The notes: generated from the sequence alone by a model not told the origin. DNA of 64,000 nt from Dehalococcoidia bacterium (GCA_041649635.1 JBAZMV010000002.1:62001-126000); one strand, 5' to 3'; numbered from the stretch's first letter, positions 16,021-24,780 are shown. Translations and numbers: made by a program.

Positions 16021-16049
16021 ATTATATAAAATTTATTAATAAAATTAAA
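16021..16049 (-). promoter_or_regulatory. Possible promoter of the HTH/PAS regulator
   Basis: A TATAAT lies about 35 bp upstream of the start at 15985 on the minus strand, with TTTAAT 17 bp further up. The area is very AT-rich, so chance matches are likely. Confidence 0.3.
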
Positions 16050-16183
16050 GTGGTTGGTTGGAAAACCATCATTTTGTCATAATAGCACTATCAATATGGG
16101 CAGGCAACGTACTTCGTGATATCTCAACCATTATAGTCTGATACATGATATAATATTGCTCTGATAATAGCTATTGAATATAC

Positions 16184-16858
16184 ATGTCTAATTTAACAGA
16201 TTTTCTGCAATCAACTCCATACTTCAACAACCTTGCGGGTAAGAACGAGCTCGAGGGCATAGGCAGGTATGTGCTTGAGAAGAAGGCGGAGAAGGGCGAT
16301 CTGATAGTGGCGGAGGGCGAGCATCCCACGGCCCTTTATTTCGTCGTCTCCGGCGCGATTAAGCTGTTCAAGACATCGCCCGAGGGCAAGGAGCAGATAT
16401 TCGGCATCGTGTACGGCGGCGGAACGTTCAACGACGTAGCGGTGTTCGACGGGGGACGCAATCCCGTAAGCGCGCAGGCGATGGTTGCTTCGACGCTTTA
16501 CAGCATACGCAAAAGCGATATCGAGATAATAATCAAAGAACATCCCGGCGTGGCCGTCAACGTCGGCAAGGTCCTTGCCGGACAGGTGAGGCAGCTGGGC
16601 GGATTGGTCGAGGATCTGTCCTTCAAGAACGTTATGGCCAGGGTAGCGAAAATCCTCATTGAAAATTCTGGTGACGGATATGGCAGGCAGCACAGGCTGA
16701 CGCAGCAGGACATGGCGGCCATGGCGGGGACGGCGCGTGAGGTGGTGGGGCGGTCTCTGAAATCGCTTGAAGATGACGGCGTGATAAAGATAGAGCGGCA
16801 TCGCATCATCATTAAAGATATCGATGTGCTTAGAGACATCGCGGGGGCGAATGTATGA
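16184..16858 (+). CDS. Crp/Fnr-family transcriptional regulator
   Basis: This 224-residue protein has an N-terminal cyclic-nucleotide-binding-like beta barrel (about 15-130, with GDLIVAEGEHPTALYFVVSG) and a C-terminal winged HTH (about 150-215, RLTQQDMAAMAGTAREVVGR). Length and layout are typical of the family. No Cys cluster of the kind used by FNR to hold an Fe-S centre is visible, so it may sense a small molecule, haem or redox state by other means. It is followed 61 bp later by a ferredoxin gene. The usual role is to bind DNA as a dimer and activate genes, often for anaerobic respiration. The effector cannot be told from sequence. Confidence 0.9.
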   Translation: MSNLTDFLQSTPYFNNLAGKNELEGIGRYVLEKKAEKGDLIVAEGEHPTALYFVVSGAIKLFKTSPEGKEQIFGIVYGGGTFNDVAVFDGGRNPVSAQAMVASTLYSIRKSDIEIIIKEHPGVAVNVGKVLAGQVRQLGGLVEDLSFKNVMARVAKILIENSGDGYGRQHRLTQQDMAAMAGTAREVVGRSLKSLEDDGVIKIERHRIIIKDIDVLRDIAGANV

Positions 16859-16919
16859 GACAAAAGTCATATTCTATACGAGATTCCGGTAATAAGATTA
16901 TATTTAGAAGGTTTGACCT

Positions 16920-17129
16920 ATGGCAATAGAGATGCCGAAAATAGACCACGATAAATGCGACTGCTGCGGCCTTTGCGTGGAAGTGTGCCGATGCGGTGCA
17001 TTGGTTCTTGTAAACGGCGTAGTGACAATTATAGAATCGAAGCTCTGCGGCTGGTGCCTTCAGTGCGAAATCATTTGTCCCCGGGATGCCATATCCTGCC
17101 CTTACGAGATAGTCGTCGAGAAGCGTTAG
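16920..17129 (+). CDS. 2[4Fe-4S] ferredoxin
   Basis: This 69-residue protein has two complete cluster motifs: C13-x2-C16-x2-C19-x3-C23 and C43-x2-C46-x2-C49-x3-C53-P. This is the bacterial dicluster ferredoxin pattern for low-potential electron transfer. An AGAAGG ribosome-binding site precedes the ATG. Its position after a Crp/Fnr regulator and near a glutaredoxin-like gene and a cytochrome b/Fe-S protein fits a redox role, but the partner enzyme is not in the window. An extra Cys pair near the first motif (C15, C25) does not disturb the spacing. Confidence 0.9.
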   Translation: MAIEMPKIDHDKCDCCGLCVEVCRCGALVLVNGVVTIIESKLCGWCLQCEIICPRDAISCPYEIVVEKR

Positions 17130-17174
17130 CTATCGGATTCATCCCCTGTTATTCCCCCATACGTTGGTTGCAGG

Positions 17175-17202
17175 GTAAGGGCTTGATTAATCAAGCCCTT
17201 AC
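17175..17202. repeat. GTAGGGGC-type palindromic repeat, Ile/Asn-like core variant
   Basis: The 28-bp inverted repeat gtaagggcttgattaatcaa-gcccttac is perfectly self-complementary apart from its centre. The same core recurs at 20231-20258 and 49388-49415. It lies in the 436-bp gene-free stretch between the ferredoxin and the gene at 17566, where no gene was found. Confidence 0.8.
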
Positions 17203-17318
17203 AGGACACCCACCGGCCCCCCGGTCCTTCCGCGGAAGGGCAACTCTTCTCTTGAGGTTGACGTACGAGAGATAGATTATCCAAACCCCCGGCTAATCTC
17301 ACATACGTTGGTAATCGG

Positions 17319-17375
17319 GTAGGGGCAGACCTGCGTGTCTGCCTGCAATGGGCGAACACATAGGTTCGCCCCTAC
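17319..17375. repeat. GTAGGGGC-armed composite palindromic repeat
   Basis: Arms GTAGGGGC and GCCCCTAC enclose two smaller palindromes (GCAGACCTGCGTGTCTGC and GGCGAACACATAGGTTCGCC). Flanking sequence upstream (gattatccaaacccccgg...) also recurs before the copy at 20231, so the repeated block is longer than the hairpin. The rest of this gap (to 17545) holds nothing recognisable. Confidence 0.75.
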
Positions 17376-17565
17376 AGGTCATTACCATGTCTCCCGTCAG
17401 GATACGATTCTCCTGAACTTCTTCTGAATATGTCTATACATAGACGTTTCATCACAGATTTTTCTCGATCAAATAGCTTCATAAGAACAAAAATGGGACT
17501 TAAATCACATACAAAAACCCGACAACGACATAGAATGTTCGTGAAAAAAGGAAAGGGGGTGCGCC

Positions 17566-17823
17566 ATGAAGAGGAACGCGACATTAGCCCCCCGTGTTGA
17601 CAGGGAACCGGCTGATAAGGAGCGCTCAACCTGTAGCCATTACTGGGTTATAGAGAAGGCTAAAGGTCCTATCAGCAGGGGGCAATGCAAGTATTGCGGA
17701 ATAAGGAGGGATTTCTCCAATTTCATCCCTGATTACCAGTGGGATTCGGGATTATTTAGTAAGCCCGGGTCCGGATTGCCGGTGATTGATGAAGTGAGTA
17801 AAGAATCCGTGTCAGTTAATTAA
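17566..17823 (+). CDS. Small zinc-ribbon-like protein
   Basis: This 85-residue protein follows a strong ribosome-binding site (AAAGGAAAGGGGGTG). It contains C23-S-H25 and C41-x2-C44 in the sequence QCKYCGIRRDFSNF, a pattern that could hold one zinc ion. The N- and C-termini are charged and probably disordered. Nothing else identifies the family. It is followed 51 bp later by the glutaredoxin-PDZ gene and may be co-transcribed with it. Possible roles include nucleic-acid binding or protein interaction, but no function can be assigned. Confidence 0.7.
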   Translation: MKRNATLAPRVDREPADKERSTCSHYWVIEKAKGPISRGQCKYCGIRRDFSNFIPDYQWDSGLFSKPGSGLPVIDEVSKESVSVN

Positions 17824-17874
17824 AAAGCATATAGTATACTATTAACCGAATCGATCTGGTACGGAGGGTTACAA

Positions 17875-18396
17875 GTGGATATAAAGATATACACCACGCC
17901 GACTTGCGGCTACTGCCATATGGCCAAGAAATATCTTTCGGAACGAGGGATACCGTATACAGAATATGACGTATCGCGAGACAGACAGGCCGCTGATGAG
18001 ATGGTGAATCTCACCGGTCAGATGGGAGTTCCGGTTATCGTTGTCGACGGCCAGGCCATCGTAGGATTCGACAGGCAAAGGCTGGAACAATTGATCGCCG
18101 GAGGCGGCGGAAGTAATCGTCCCAGGTTCGGTTTGAAGGTGGCGGATGCAAGCAAGGTCGCCAAGAAGGTGGGCGGATTACCCGTTTTCGGGGCGCTTGT
18201 CGGAGCCGTGGCCCCGGGTTCGCCCGGTGAGCGCGCCGGAATAAAGGAAGGGGATATCATAACCGAAATCAACATGCGACCAATACGGGGCGCCGATGAT
18301 CTGGAGAAAGCTCTGGCCAATCTGCGCGCGGGAGGCAGGGTAACTATTATCCTGCAGCGGGGGCAGCAGGAACTGAGGGCGGAAGTAGTTATCTAG
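17875..18396 (+). CDS. Glutaredoxin-like / PDZ fusion protein
   Basis: The 173-residue product uses a GTG start after GGAGGG. Residues 1-77 are a glutaredoxin-like thioredoxin fold with the active-site motif TPTCGYCHMAK and the later GVPVIVVDGQAIVGFD cis-Pro region typical of NrdH/Grx-like proteins. Residues about 85-173 form a PDZ domain (VAPGSPGERAGIKEGDIITE, then GRVTIILQRG), as found in HtrA proteases, but no protease is present. No signal peptide is seen, so the protein should be cytoplasmic. It may act as a thiol-disulfide reductant directed to particular partners by the PDZ domain. That targeting role is inference. Confidence 0.85.
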   Translation: MDIKIYTTPTCGYCHMAKKYLSERGIPYTEYDVSRDRQAADEMVNLTGQMGVPVIVVDGQAIVGFDRQRLEQLIAGGGGSNRPRFGLKVADASKVAKKVGGLPVFGALVGAVAPGSPGERAGIKEGDIITEINMRPIRGADDLEKALANLRAGGRVTIILQRGQQELRAEVVI

Positions 18397-18464
18397 TATC
18401 GACCAGGGCAAGGGTATCGAATGAAACTGTCGCTCGTGTTGGCCTAATATTCAGGAAATATGTA

Positions 18465-19148
18465 ATGTCGAACAATTGGAAGAGCGGAAGACGGGTGTTG
18501 CATTGGATGGTAGCGGCGGCCTTCGTCGTGATGGTACTGACCGGACTGACGCTGCTGGTGCCCGCTCTGTCCGGACTGGCCGCGGGCGGCTGGACCCGAC
18601 TAATTCATAAAATAGCGGCGGTTTTACTGGTCGCGGCTCCGCTGGCTTATATTTTTGTGAACCGCCCCGCTGTCCGGCGCTGGTTCAGGGACGCCGCGGT
18701 CTGGCACAGGCCGCAGCAGAAAGAGCGCTACGCAGTTCATGTCTGGCAGCGCTGGCACAAACTGATCATATCCGCAGGCTTCATCATAGTCGTAATCACC
18801 GGCTCCATACAGTGGTTCCTAAAAGGCATCGTGCCGTCTTCGGTGTTCAATTTTTCCTTACTGGTACATGGCATAGTGTTCTTTTCCGCGCTGCTCATCC
18901 TGCTCTACCATGTCTACTTCGAGCTCGTGTGGTGGCTGTGGCGCAGGAGATATTGCAGGAACTGTCACGAACCCCAATGCGTCGACGAGTGTCCCGTAAA
19001 CGCTGTTTCGACCGGAAACGATAATATGGCTGTGCGCGATATGTCAGTATGCAACGGATGCCGGCTTTGCATGAAATCGTGTCAGCGCGAAGGTTATTAC
19101 ATAAAGTCTGTTCGAACTAAAAAGACGGATGCGACGACAACCGATTAA
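18465..19148 (+). CDS. Cytochrome b561/FdhI-like membrane protein with C-terminal Fe-S domain
   Basis: This 227-residue protein has four membrane helices (about 12-35, 45-65, 95-117 and 125-150) with His residues placed as in di-haem b-type cytochromes (LHWMVAAAF, IHKIAAVLL, WHKLIISAGF, VHGIVFF, YHVYFELVWW). The C-terminus has two four-Cys motifs: CRNCHEPQCVDECP and CNGCRLCMKSC. The membrane part resembles the gamma subunit of formate dehydrogenase-type complexes, which pass electrons to quinone. Having the Fe-S domain on the same chain suggests it links a cytoplasmic ferredoxin-like donor to the membrane pool. No catalytic subunit lies beside it. Confidence 0.8.
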   Translation: MSNNWKSGRRVLHWMVAAAFVVMVLTGLTLLVPALSGLAAGGWTRLIHKIAAVLLVAAPLAYIFVNRPAVRRWFRDAAVWHRPQQKERYAVHVWQRWHKLIISAGFIIVVITGSIQWFLKGIVPSSVFNFSLLVHGIVFFSALLILLYHVYFELVWWLWRRRYCRNCHEPQCVDECPVNAVSTGNDNMAVRDMSVCNGCRLCMKSCQREGYYIKSVRTKKTDATTTD

Positions 19149-19167
19149 CTACGAAGTGGGATGTCGA

Positions 19168-20124
19168 TCACTGCCCGATGTTGTATTCGAAGACGGAAAC
19201 GTTTAACTCCACAGCATCATCGCCGAAGATGTAGCGATCGTATCCTTTCAGACCTTTAAGGTGGTATTGAAACCACGCGGTAAAGTAGCGGCTCGAAATT
19301 CGCCGCTGTTCCTCAAAGCCTATGCTGATTTCCGGCTCTATTTCAAATAGTACGGCTATTTCCGCGAAGTTCCAGGTTAAGAAGCCTATGTGGTTGCCAC
19401 CGTTTATCTCGATGTATTGCTTCGTAGTCGTATCAGGTATAATGTCGGTATAAAAGGGCAGAACGCGCTCGGGAGGCACGAATGTATCGGCGCTCCCAAT
19501 CTGAAGTTGGACGGGAACGGAGATATTCGCTGCGGCGTTCATGGTCGCCGTAGTGTGGCTGGAGTTATATCCCGCCGGCGCCAGCGGAACGGCGGCATCA
19601 ACGCCGGAATTTGCGGTTCCGGCAGCCTCCAGGCACCCCCCTCCGCCCATAGAAAGGCCGATTACGCCGAAGGTTTCTGTGTCGATGAGTCCGTAGACAG
19701 GCGATGACGGGTCGCTGTTCTGCAACTTCAATTGTTGGATTCCCCCGATGAAACCGGCTGCCCATTGCGTTGTGCTGTTGCAGAACATGTCGGGAGGCGT
19801 GAATGCCAGCGTCACGTATCCGTGTGAGACGAGGTGCTCCGATATCCAGCTGACCGACCATTCGCCCCCGCCGCGCCCGCTGCTGACGATGATGCCCGGG
19901 TATGGCGCGGCGGAATCGTCGACGGATGCAAGCTGTCCGTCCTCCTCAGCTGGATACCTTACTGTGGCTTCATATGTCCCGTAATCCGAAACATTGTATG
20001 AGATGCTGTACTCGCCTACGTGGTATGCGCCGGGTTCATCCGGCGGAGCGATGGAGATACATGAGGTCAGGATAGCGGCCATTGTGATCACTAGCAAGGT
20101 CGCCGAGCACTTCAGTGCTTTCAT
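19168..20124 (-). CDS. Alpha/beta-hydrolase lipoprotein
   Basis: The start is placed at the internal ATG (20124), giving 318 residues, because it opens a lipoprotein signal (LLVITMAAILTSC, lipobox Cys at about residue 19). A hydrolase fold follows: nucleophile motif GLSMGGGG, acid region GSADTFVPPERV and GGNHIGF with the catalytic His. The layout is that of the dienelactone-hydrolase/chlorophyllase/PETase-like group, which cleave esters. The substrate is unknown. It should sit on the outer face of the membrane. It converges with the cytochrome b gene and has no operon partner. Confidence 0.8.
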   Translation of the reverse strand: MKALKCSATLLVITMAAILTSCISIAPPDEPGAYHVGEYSISYNVSDYGTYEATVRYPAEEDGQLASVDDSAAPYPGIIVSSGRGGGEWSVSWISEHLVSHGYVTLAFTPPDMFCNSTTQWAAGFIGGIQQLKLQNSDPSSPVYGLIDTETFGVIGLSMGGGGCLEAAGTANSGVDAAVPLAPAGYNSSHTTATMNAAANISVPVQLQIGSADTFVPPERVLPFYTDIIPDTTTKQYIEINGGNHIGFLTWNFAEIAVLFEIEPEISIGFEEQRRISSRYFTAWFQYHLKGLKGYDRYIFGDDAVELNVSVFEYNIGQ

Positions 20125-20230
20125 GTGCGTTATTATATCACGGGAAAAGAGGCTGAAGATTGTATATCTTCGTTTACGTATAGATTGATTATCCAAACCC
20201 CCTGGTAGTCCACCATATATTGGTCACCGG

Positions 20231-20258
20231 GTAAGGGCTTGATTAATCAAGCCCCTAC
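20231..20258. repeat. GTAGGGGC-type palindromic repeat
   Basis: This copy has the same ggcttgattaatcaagcc core as 17175-17202. It is preceded by a shared segment (gattatccaaaccccc...ttggtcaccgg) and followed by gggacacccct. A further hairpin (agagggtgatccctct, 20307-20322) follows. No gene is seen between 20125 and 20473 beyond these repeats. Confidence 0.8.
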
Positions 20259-20473
20259 GGGACACCCCTATCCTTCCATACATCTTAATATCATGGAAGG
20301 ATCGTCAGAGGGTGATCCCTCTGTACTCCCCTTTTACGATAAATCGTGCCGGGGCGAGTAATATCGGTTCCTTTCTGGATTAATGAATTATGGACTTTAT
20401 AGCGGGCTTTTGTTATATTGATGGACTATTAGAAGTAGAAGTCTCCGGCGGCGATTTCAGACAGCGAGGCGAT

Positions 20474-21823
20474 ATGAAGAAAAGCAAAGAACCTCAGAAG
20501 GATTTGTTCTCGTTACAGGGCGAAAAGGATTTTCAGCAGGGGGCTCCGCTGGCGGCAAGGATGAGGCCGCAGGGCTTCACCGATTTCCTGGGGCAGGAGC
20601 ACCTGGTAGGTGAGGGGCGGGCGCTGCGCAGAAGCATCGAGTCCGATCAGCTTTCCTCGATGATATTGTGGGGTCCGCCGGGCAGCGGCAAGACGACGCT
20701 CGCTCTTATCATCGCGGGCATGACCAAATCTCACTTCTCGCCCATCTCCGCGGTGAGCTCAGGCGTCGCCGATATGCGCCGCGTTATCGAGGAAGCTAAG
20801 GAGAGGCGCAGCCTGCATCGGTTGAGGACGATACTTTTCATCGACGAGATACACCGTTTCAACAAGTCCCAGCAGGACGCGGTGCTGCCGTTCGTGGAGG
20901 ACGGGACGGTCACGCTCATCGGCGCCACTACCGAGAACCCGTCTTTTGAAGTTATATCGCCGCTTCTCTCAAGGTGCAGGGTGTTCGTCCTCAGGCCTTT
21001 AAGCGATGACCACGTGCGGCTCATCGTGGAGCGGGCGATTAAGGACGAAGAGAGGGGACTGGGGAAGCTGAAGCCGACCGTCGATGCGGAAGCTGTCGAT
21101 TTCCTGGTCACCATGGCCAACGGAGACGCAAGGATCGCATTGAATAACCTGGAGATGGCGGTACTAGCCGCCAGACCCGATAACGACGGCGCGAGGAAGA
21201 TAGCCGTTTCCACCATCGAGGATGTCATACAGCATCGCGCTTTGCTCTACGATAAGAGCGGGGAGGAACATTACAACCTGATATCGGCTTTACATAAGTC
21301 GCTGCGTGGTTCCGATCCGGACGCCGCGCTGTACTGGCTGGGGCGTATGCTGGAGGCGGGGGAGGACCCGCTTTATATCGTTCGCAGGCTGGTTCGATTC
21401 GCTTCCGAGGATGTGGGTATGGCCGATCCTCAGGCGCTGGTGGTAGCCGTTTCGGCGCAGCAGGCCGTGCATTTCGTGGGTATGCCGGAGGGCAACCTGG
21501 CCCTGGCCCAGGCGGCTGTATACCTGGCCACGGCGCCCAAGAGCAACTCGCTTTATGCAGCTTATTCGCATATGCAGCAGGATGTTCAGCAAACGCGGAA
21601 CGAGCCGGTGCCGCTGCACCTGCGCAATGCAGTGACCGGGCTCATGAAAGCCGAGGGATACGGCAAAGGGTACAAATACGCCCATGATTATGCCGGGCAC
21701 TTCGTGGAACAGCAGAACCTGCCTGATTCGATAAAGGATAAACAATACTATTTCCCGAGCGACCAGGGCGAGGAATCGAAGATTGCGGCCAGACTTAAGT
21801 CGCTGCGGGAGAAAAAGAAATAG
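20474..21823 (+). CDS. rarA: Replication-associated recombination protein A (AAA+ ATPase)
   Basis: The product is 449 residues from the ATG at 20474. The frame is open upstream but lacks family similarity there. Walker A is GPPGSGKTT (67-75) and Walker B is LFIDEIHRF (about 120). The sensor-1 region GATTENPSFEVISPLLSRC and the C-terminal MgsA/RarA tetramerisation domain (YAYSHMQQDVQQTRNEPVPL) are present. RarA/MgsA acts at stalled replication forks with SSB, unwinding or remodelling ends. Length matches the family. It is transcribed alone, followed 95 bp later by the ECF sigma gene. Confidence 0.95.
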   Translation: MKKSKEPQKDLFSLQGEKDFQQGAPLAARMRPQGFTDFLGQEHLVGEGRALRRSIESDQLSSMILWGPPGSGKTTLALIIAGMTKSHFSPISAVSSGVADMRRVIEEAKERRSLHRLRTILFIDEIHRFNKSQQDAVLPFVEDGTVTLIGATTENPSFEVISPLLSRCRVFVLRPLSDDHVRLIVERAIKDEERGLGKLKPTVDAEAVDFLVTMANGDARIALNNLEMAVLAARPDNDGARKIAVSTIEDVIQHRALLYDKSGEEHYNLISALHKSLRGSDPDAALYWLGRMLEAGEDPLYIVRRLVRFASEDVGMADPQALVVAVSAQQAVHFVGMPEGNLALAQAAVYLATAPKSNSLYAAYSHMQQDVQQTRNEPVPLHLRNAVTGLMKAEGYGKGYKYAHDYAGHFVEQQNLPDSIKDKQYYFPSDQGEESKIAARLKSLREKKK

Positions 21824-21917
21824 TCGCTTGAAGTCGCCGACTTGTCTCCGATAAAGACCTGACAAAAGTCTGCGCCGCCCGTCTTTATAGGTAAGAGCGA
21901 GAGAGGGCGGCAGATTC

Positions 21918-22505
21918 ATGGACGGTTCTGTATATTGCGGCACTATTCAACGGGCGGATTCCCGTGCTAAAGAAACGAGGAGGGATCACCTGAACGAGAA
22001 ATGCGATAGCGAAACCAAGACCGTGGAATCCGTGATCGCCGATCTTTTCGAGGAGTATTACGACAGGGTCGTGCGTTATATCTATGTCCGGATCAGCGAC
22101 CAGCCGGAAGCCGAGGACCTGGCGGGAGAGGTGTTTTTAAAAGCTTTGAAATCCATGGGCTCTTACCGGGGCTCGGTTGCGCAGATGCGGTTCTGGATCT
22201 TTAAGATAGCGCGCAATATAGTTATCGACCACTATCGCAAGAAGGGCATACGCAAGACCGTTAATCTTGACGATGTAGAGATACCGGATCATTCCAATGT
22301 CGAAGAGCTGGCCGAGCGCAGGTTGCAGGTCGGCGAGTTGACGAAGGCTCTGAAACAATTAACCGGGGCGCAGCAGGAGGTAATAGGTCTGCGATTCTTC
22401 GCCGGGCTGTCATCGGCCGAGACGGCCCAGGTGCTGGGGAAGAGCAGTGGGGCGGTGAGGGAGATGCAGTGCGATGCCATACGCAAGCTGCGCACGCTGA
22501 TGTAG
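21918..22505 (+). CDS. ECF-type RNA polymerase sigma factor
   Basis: Sigma-70 region 2 (about residues 45-110, YYDRVVRYIYVRIS...AEDLAGEVFLKAL) and region 4 (about 140-190, LTGAQQEVIGLRFFAGLSSAETAQVLG) are complete, with a linker between. Two starts are possible: ATG 21918 after GAGAGGG, or a CTG at 21990 after GAGGAGGG that would remove 24 poorly conserved residues. The next gene starts 22 bp later and encodes a protein with an anti-sigma-like N-terminus, so the two likely form a sigma/anti-sigma pair responding to an envelope signal. The regulon is unknown. Confidence 0.9.
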   Translation: MDGSVYCGTIQRADSRAKETRRDHLNEKCDSETKTVESVIADLFEEYYDRVVRYIYVRISDQPEAEDLAGEVFLKALKSMGSYRGSVAQMRFWIFKIARNIVIDHYRKKGIRKTVNLDDVEIPDHSNVEELAERRLQVGELTKALKQLTGAQQEVIGLRFFAGLSSAETAQVLGKSSGAVREMQCDAIRKLRTLM

Positions 22506-22527
22506 ATAGGATGAAGGGGGTGTTGTG

Positions 22528-24780
22528 ATGAGAGATGACATAGAAAAAATACTGGACGAATGCATAGACCGCATGAGCGCCGGCGAGTCGCTGGAGGCTT
22601 GTCTCGCAAGCTATCCTGAGCATGCCGAGGAAATTCGTCCGTTGCTGCTGGCGGCCGGCGGTATCAGGAATGCCGATATGCCGCCTGTGAATCAGCAGGC
22701 CAGAGCGGCGGCGAAGCTCAAGCTTAACGCGGCGTTGGTACAGAGTAGAGAGGAGGCTGGATTTATGCAGAGATTACCTGGTTTATTTGCGTTTCAGAAA
22801 GTTAGGGCGATGGCCGCAGTGTCCGTATTGCTTGTCGCGGTTATTGTGGGGGTTAGCGTCTACTCGGTTACGGGGGGAGGGGGAACAACTCCCGGGCAGA
22901 ATGTAGCTGTGTCTGCCGGCGTCAGCAATTTCCTGTCGCAGGAGGAGTTCGCTAATTATATATTGGCCAATTCGCAGAACACGGGCGGCAACTATTGGAA
23001 CGGCGGAGTCGGGCTTGGTCTGGAAGGCGAGTGGGAAGATTCCAGCATGGTTCCTGCGCCTGTCTGGGAAGAGAAGGACTATTCGTCGCAAACCTCGGGT
23101 GACGGTTATAACCGGGTGTCGGGCACCAATGTACAGGTCATAGGGATAGACGAGCCCGATATCGTGAAGACGGACGGCATGAACATATTCTTCTCAAGGG
23201 AAGAATTCTATTATTACTATTACGAGTATGAGTCAATTGCGGGTACGGATATTATGCCGCCGGAAATGAACAGCGGTATCCAGATCGTCGCTGCGAATCC
23301 TCCAATCAACATGTCAGTGCTGAGCGAGATCGACAGGAACGGCGACCTGCTGCTGTATGAGGACACGCTTGCGGTCTTCACCTGGGACGGCATCTACGGT
23401 TACGATGTGTCGGATCCGCAGAATCCTGTGAGCAAGTGGGAGATTACGCTTGACGATTACACCAGCGTGGTTGCGGCCAGGCTGTACCAGGGCAAGATAT
23501 ACCTGGTGACGCAGACCTGGGTCTACGCCTACGACCCGCTGCCGATAAGACCGATGGAGGTCAACGGCCAGTCCGTGGAACTGAAGTATACCGACATATA
23601 CTATCCGGTGATGCCAGTAGATACAGACAGCACCTTGAACGCCATGGTTTTCGATATGGGGAGCGGCAACCTCGAGGATACGGTATCCTTCGTCGGCGCC
23701 TCGTACTCCTCGACGGTATACATGTCGGGCAGCGCCATATATATCGGTTACTCCTACTGGGAGGACGAGACTCCGTTCGTCATAGATTTCTGCAGGGAGA
23801 GACTGCAGGGGATAGTGCCGGATTCCGTTATCGCCAGGATCAATCTGCTGGATACATATGATATCAGCGACGCGGCCAAGATGACCGAGATTGGCGTTAT
23901 CTTTGAGGAATACCTTAGTTCATTGAGCGGCGATGAGATGGCGCAGGTGCAGGACAATATCGGGAATGCGATGGATGATTATTTCGCCGAACACATGCGG
24001 GAACTGGAGGGAACCGGCATCTTAAAGATATCGCTTGACAGCCTCGACGTGACGGCTGCGGGCGGCGTGCCCGGAACATTGCTGAACCAGTTCTCGATGG
24101 ATGAGTACGACGGTTATCTCAGGGTGGCGACCACTGTGGGGGGCATGTTCGGGTTCAGCGGGTTCTGGGTCAGCGGCGGGAGCGCCAACGATATATATGT
24201 GCTGGACGGCGACCTGAACATCGTCGGCTCCGTCATGGACCTGGGCCTCACCGAGCAGATATACTCGGCCAGGTTCATCGGCGACAAAGGATACATCGTC
24301 ACGTACAGGCAGGTCGACCCGTTCTACGTGCTTGACCTGTCCGATCCGACCAATCCACAGCTCAAAGGCGAGTTGAAGATACCGGGATATTCCTCATACA
24401 TGCATCCGATATCGGGGGACAGGATGCTGGGCATTGGGGAGGAGGACTGGCAGGTGAAGATATCCCTGTTCGACGTGCAGAACCCGGAGCAGCCTGCGGA
24501 GCTGGGTAAGTACATACTGGACGACTACTGGTCCGACGTGCTGAGCACGCATCATGCCTTCCTGTTGGACGAGGCGCACGAGATATTCTTCCTGCCGGGA
24601 GATGACAGCGGCTACATCTTCTCCTACGCCGGCAATACCCTGGAAATCGTGATGGAGGTCAGCGACATACAGGCGACAAGGGCCATTTACATAGATGACA
24701 ACCTTTACGTGATAGGCGACGATAAGATAGTCGTGGTCGATGAGCTTACTTGGCAGGTCGTGAACGAGCTCGAGTTCTAA
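22528..24780 (+). CDS. Anti-sigma-like N-terminus / transmembrane / extracellular beta-propeller protein
   Basis: This 750-residue protein starts with a cytoplasmic segment (about 1-80, IEKILDECIDRMSAGESLEA...YPEHAEEIRPLLLAA) of the kind found in anti-sigma factors of this phylum. One membrane helix follows (about 92-112, MAAVSVLLVAVIVGVSVYSV). The long ectodomain carries the signature of the Beta_propel family (PF09826): VQVIGIDEPDIVKTDGMNIF near residue 205, then repeated propeller blades to the end. With the adjacent ECF sigma gene it suggests a membrane sensor that releases the sigma factor when the propeller meets a signal. Both GTG 22525 and ATG 22528 could serve as start. A bidirectional terminator follows. 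Confidence 0.85.
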   Translation: MRDDIEKILDECIDRMSAGESLEACLASYPEHAEEIRPLLLAAGGIRNADMPPVNQQARAAAKLKLNAALVQSREEAGFMQRLPGLFAFQKVRAMAAVSVLLVAVIVGVSVYSVTGGGGTTPGQNVAVSAGVSNFLSQEEFANYILANSQNTGGNYWNGGVGLGLEGEWEDSSMVPAPVWEEKDYSSQTSGDGYNRVSGTNVQVIGIDEPDIVKTDGMNIFFSREEFYYYYYEYESIAGTDIMPPEMNSGIQIVAANPPINMSVLSEIDRNGDLLLYEDTLAVFTWDGIYGYDVSDPQNPVSKWEITLDDYTSVVAARLYQGKIYLVTQTWVYAYDPLPIRPMEVNGQSVELKYTDIYYPVMPVDTDSTLNAMVFDMGSGNLEDTVSFVGASYSSTVYMSGSAIYIGYSYWEDETPFVIDFCRERLQGIVPDSVIARINLLDTYDISDAAKMTEIGVIFEEYLSSLSGDEMAQVQDNIGNAMDDYFAEHMRELEGTGILKISLDSLDVTAAGGVPGTLLNQFSMDEYDGYLRVATTVGGMFGFSGFWVSGGSANDIYVLDGDLNIVGSVMDLGLTEQIYSARFIGDKGYIVTYRQVDPFYVLDLSDPTNPQLKGELKIPGYSSYMHPISGDRMLGIGEEDWQVKISLFDVQNPEQPAELGKYILDDYWSDVLSTHHAFLLDEAHEIFFLPGDDSGYIFSYAGNTLEIVMEVSDIQATRAIYIDDNLYVIGDDKIVVVDELTWQVVNELEF

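Noticed and set aside
16211..16870. A 219-codon minus-strand frame opposite the Crp/Fnr gene
   Set aside because: The plus strand has a complete two-domain regulator. The antisense product has no recognisable domain.
17126..17359. Small reading frames in the 17130-17565 gap
   Set aside because: They are made of palindromic intergenic repeats, with no ribosome-binding site or protein-like pattern.
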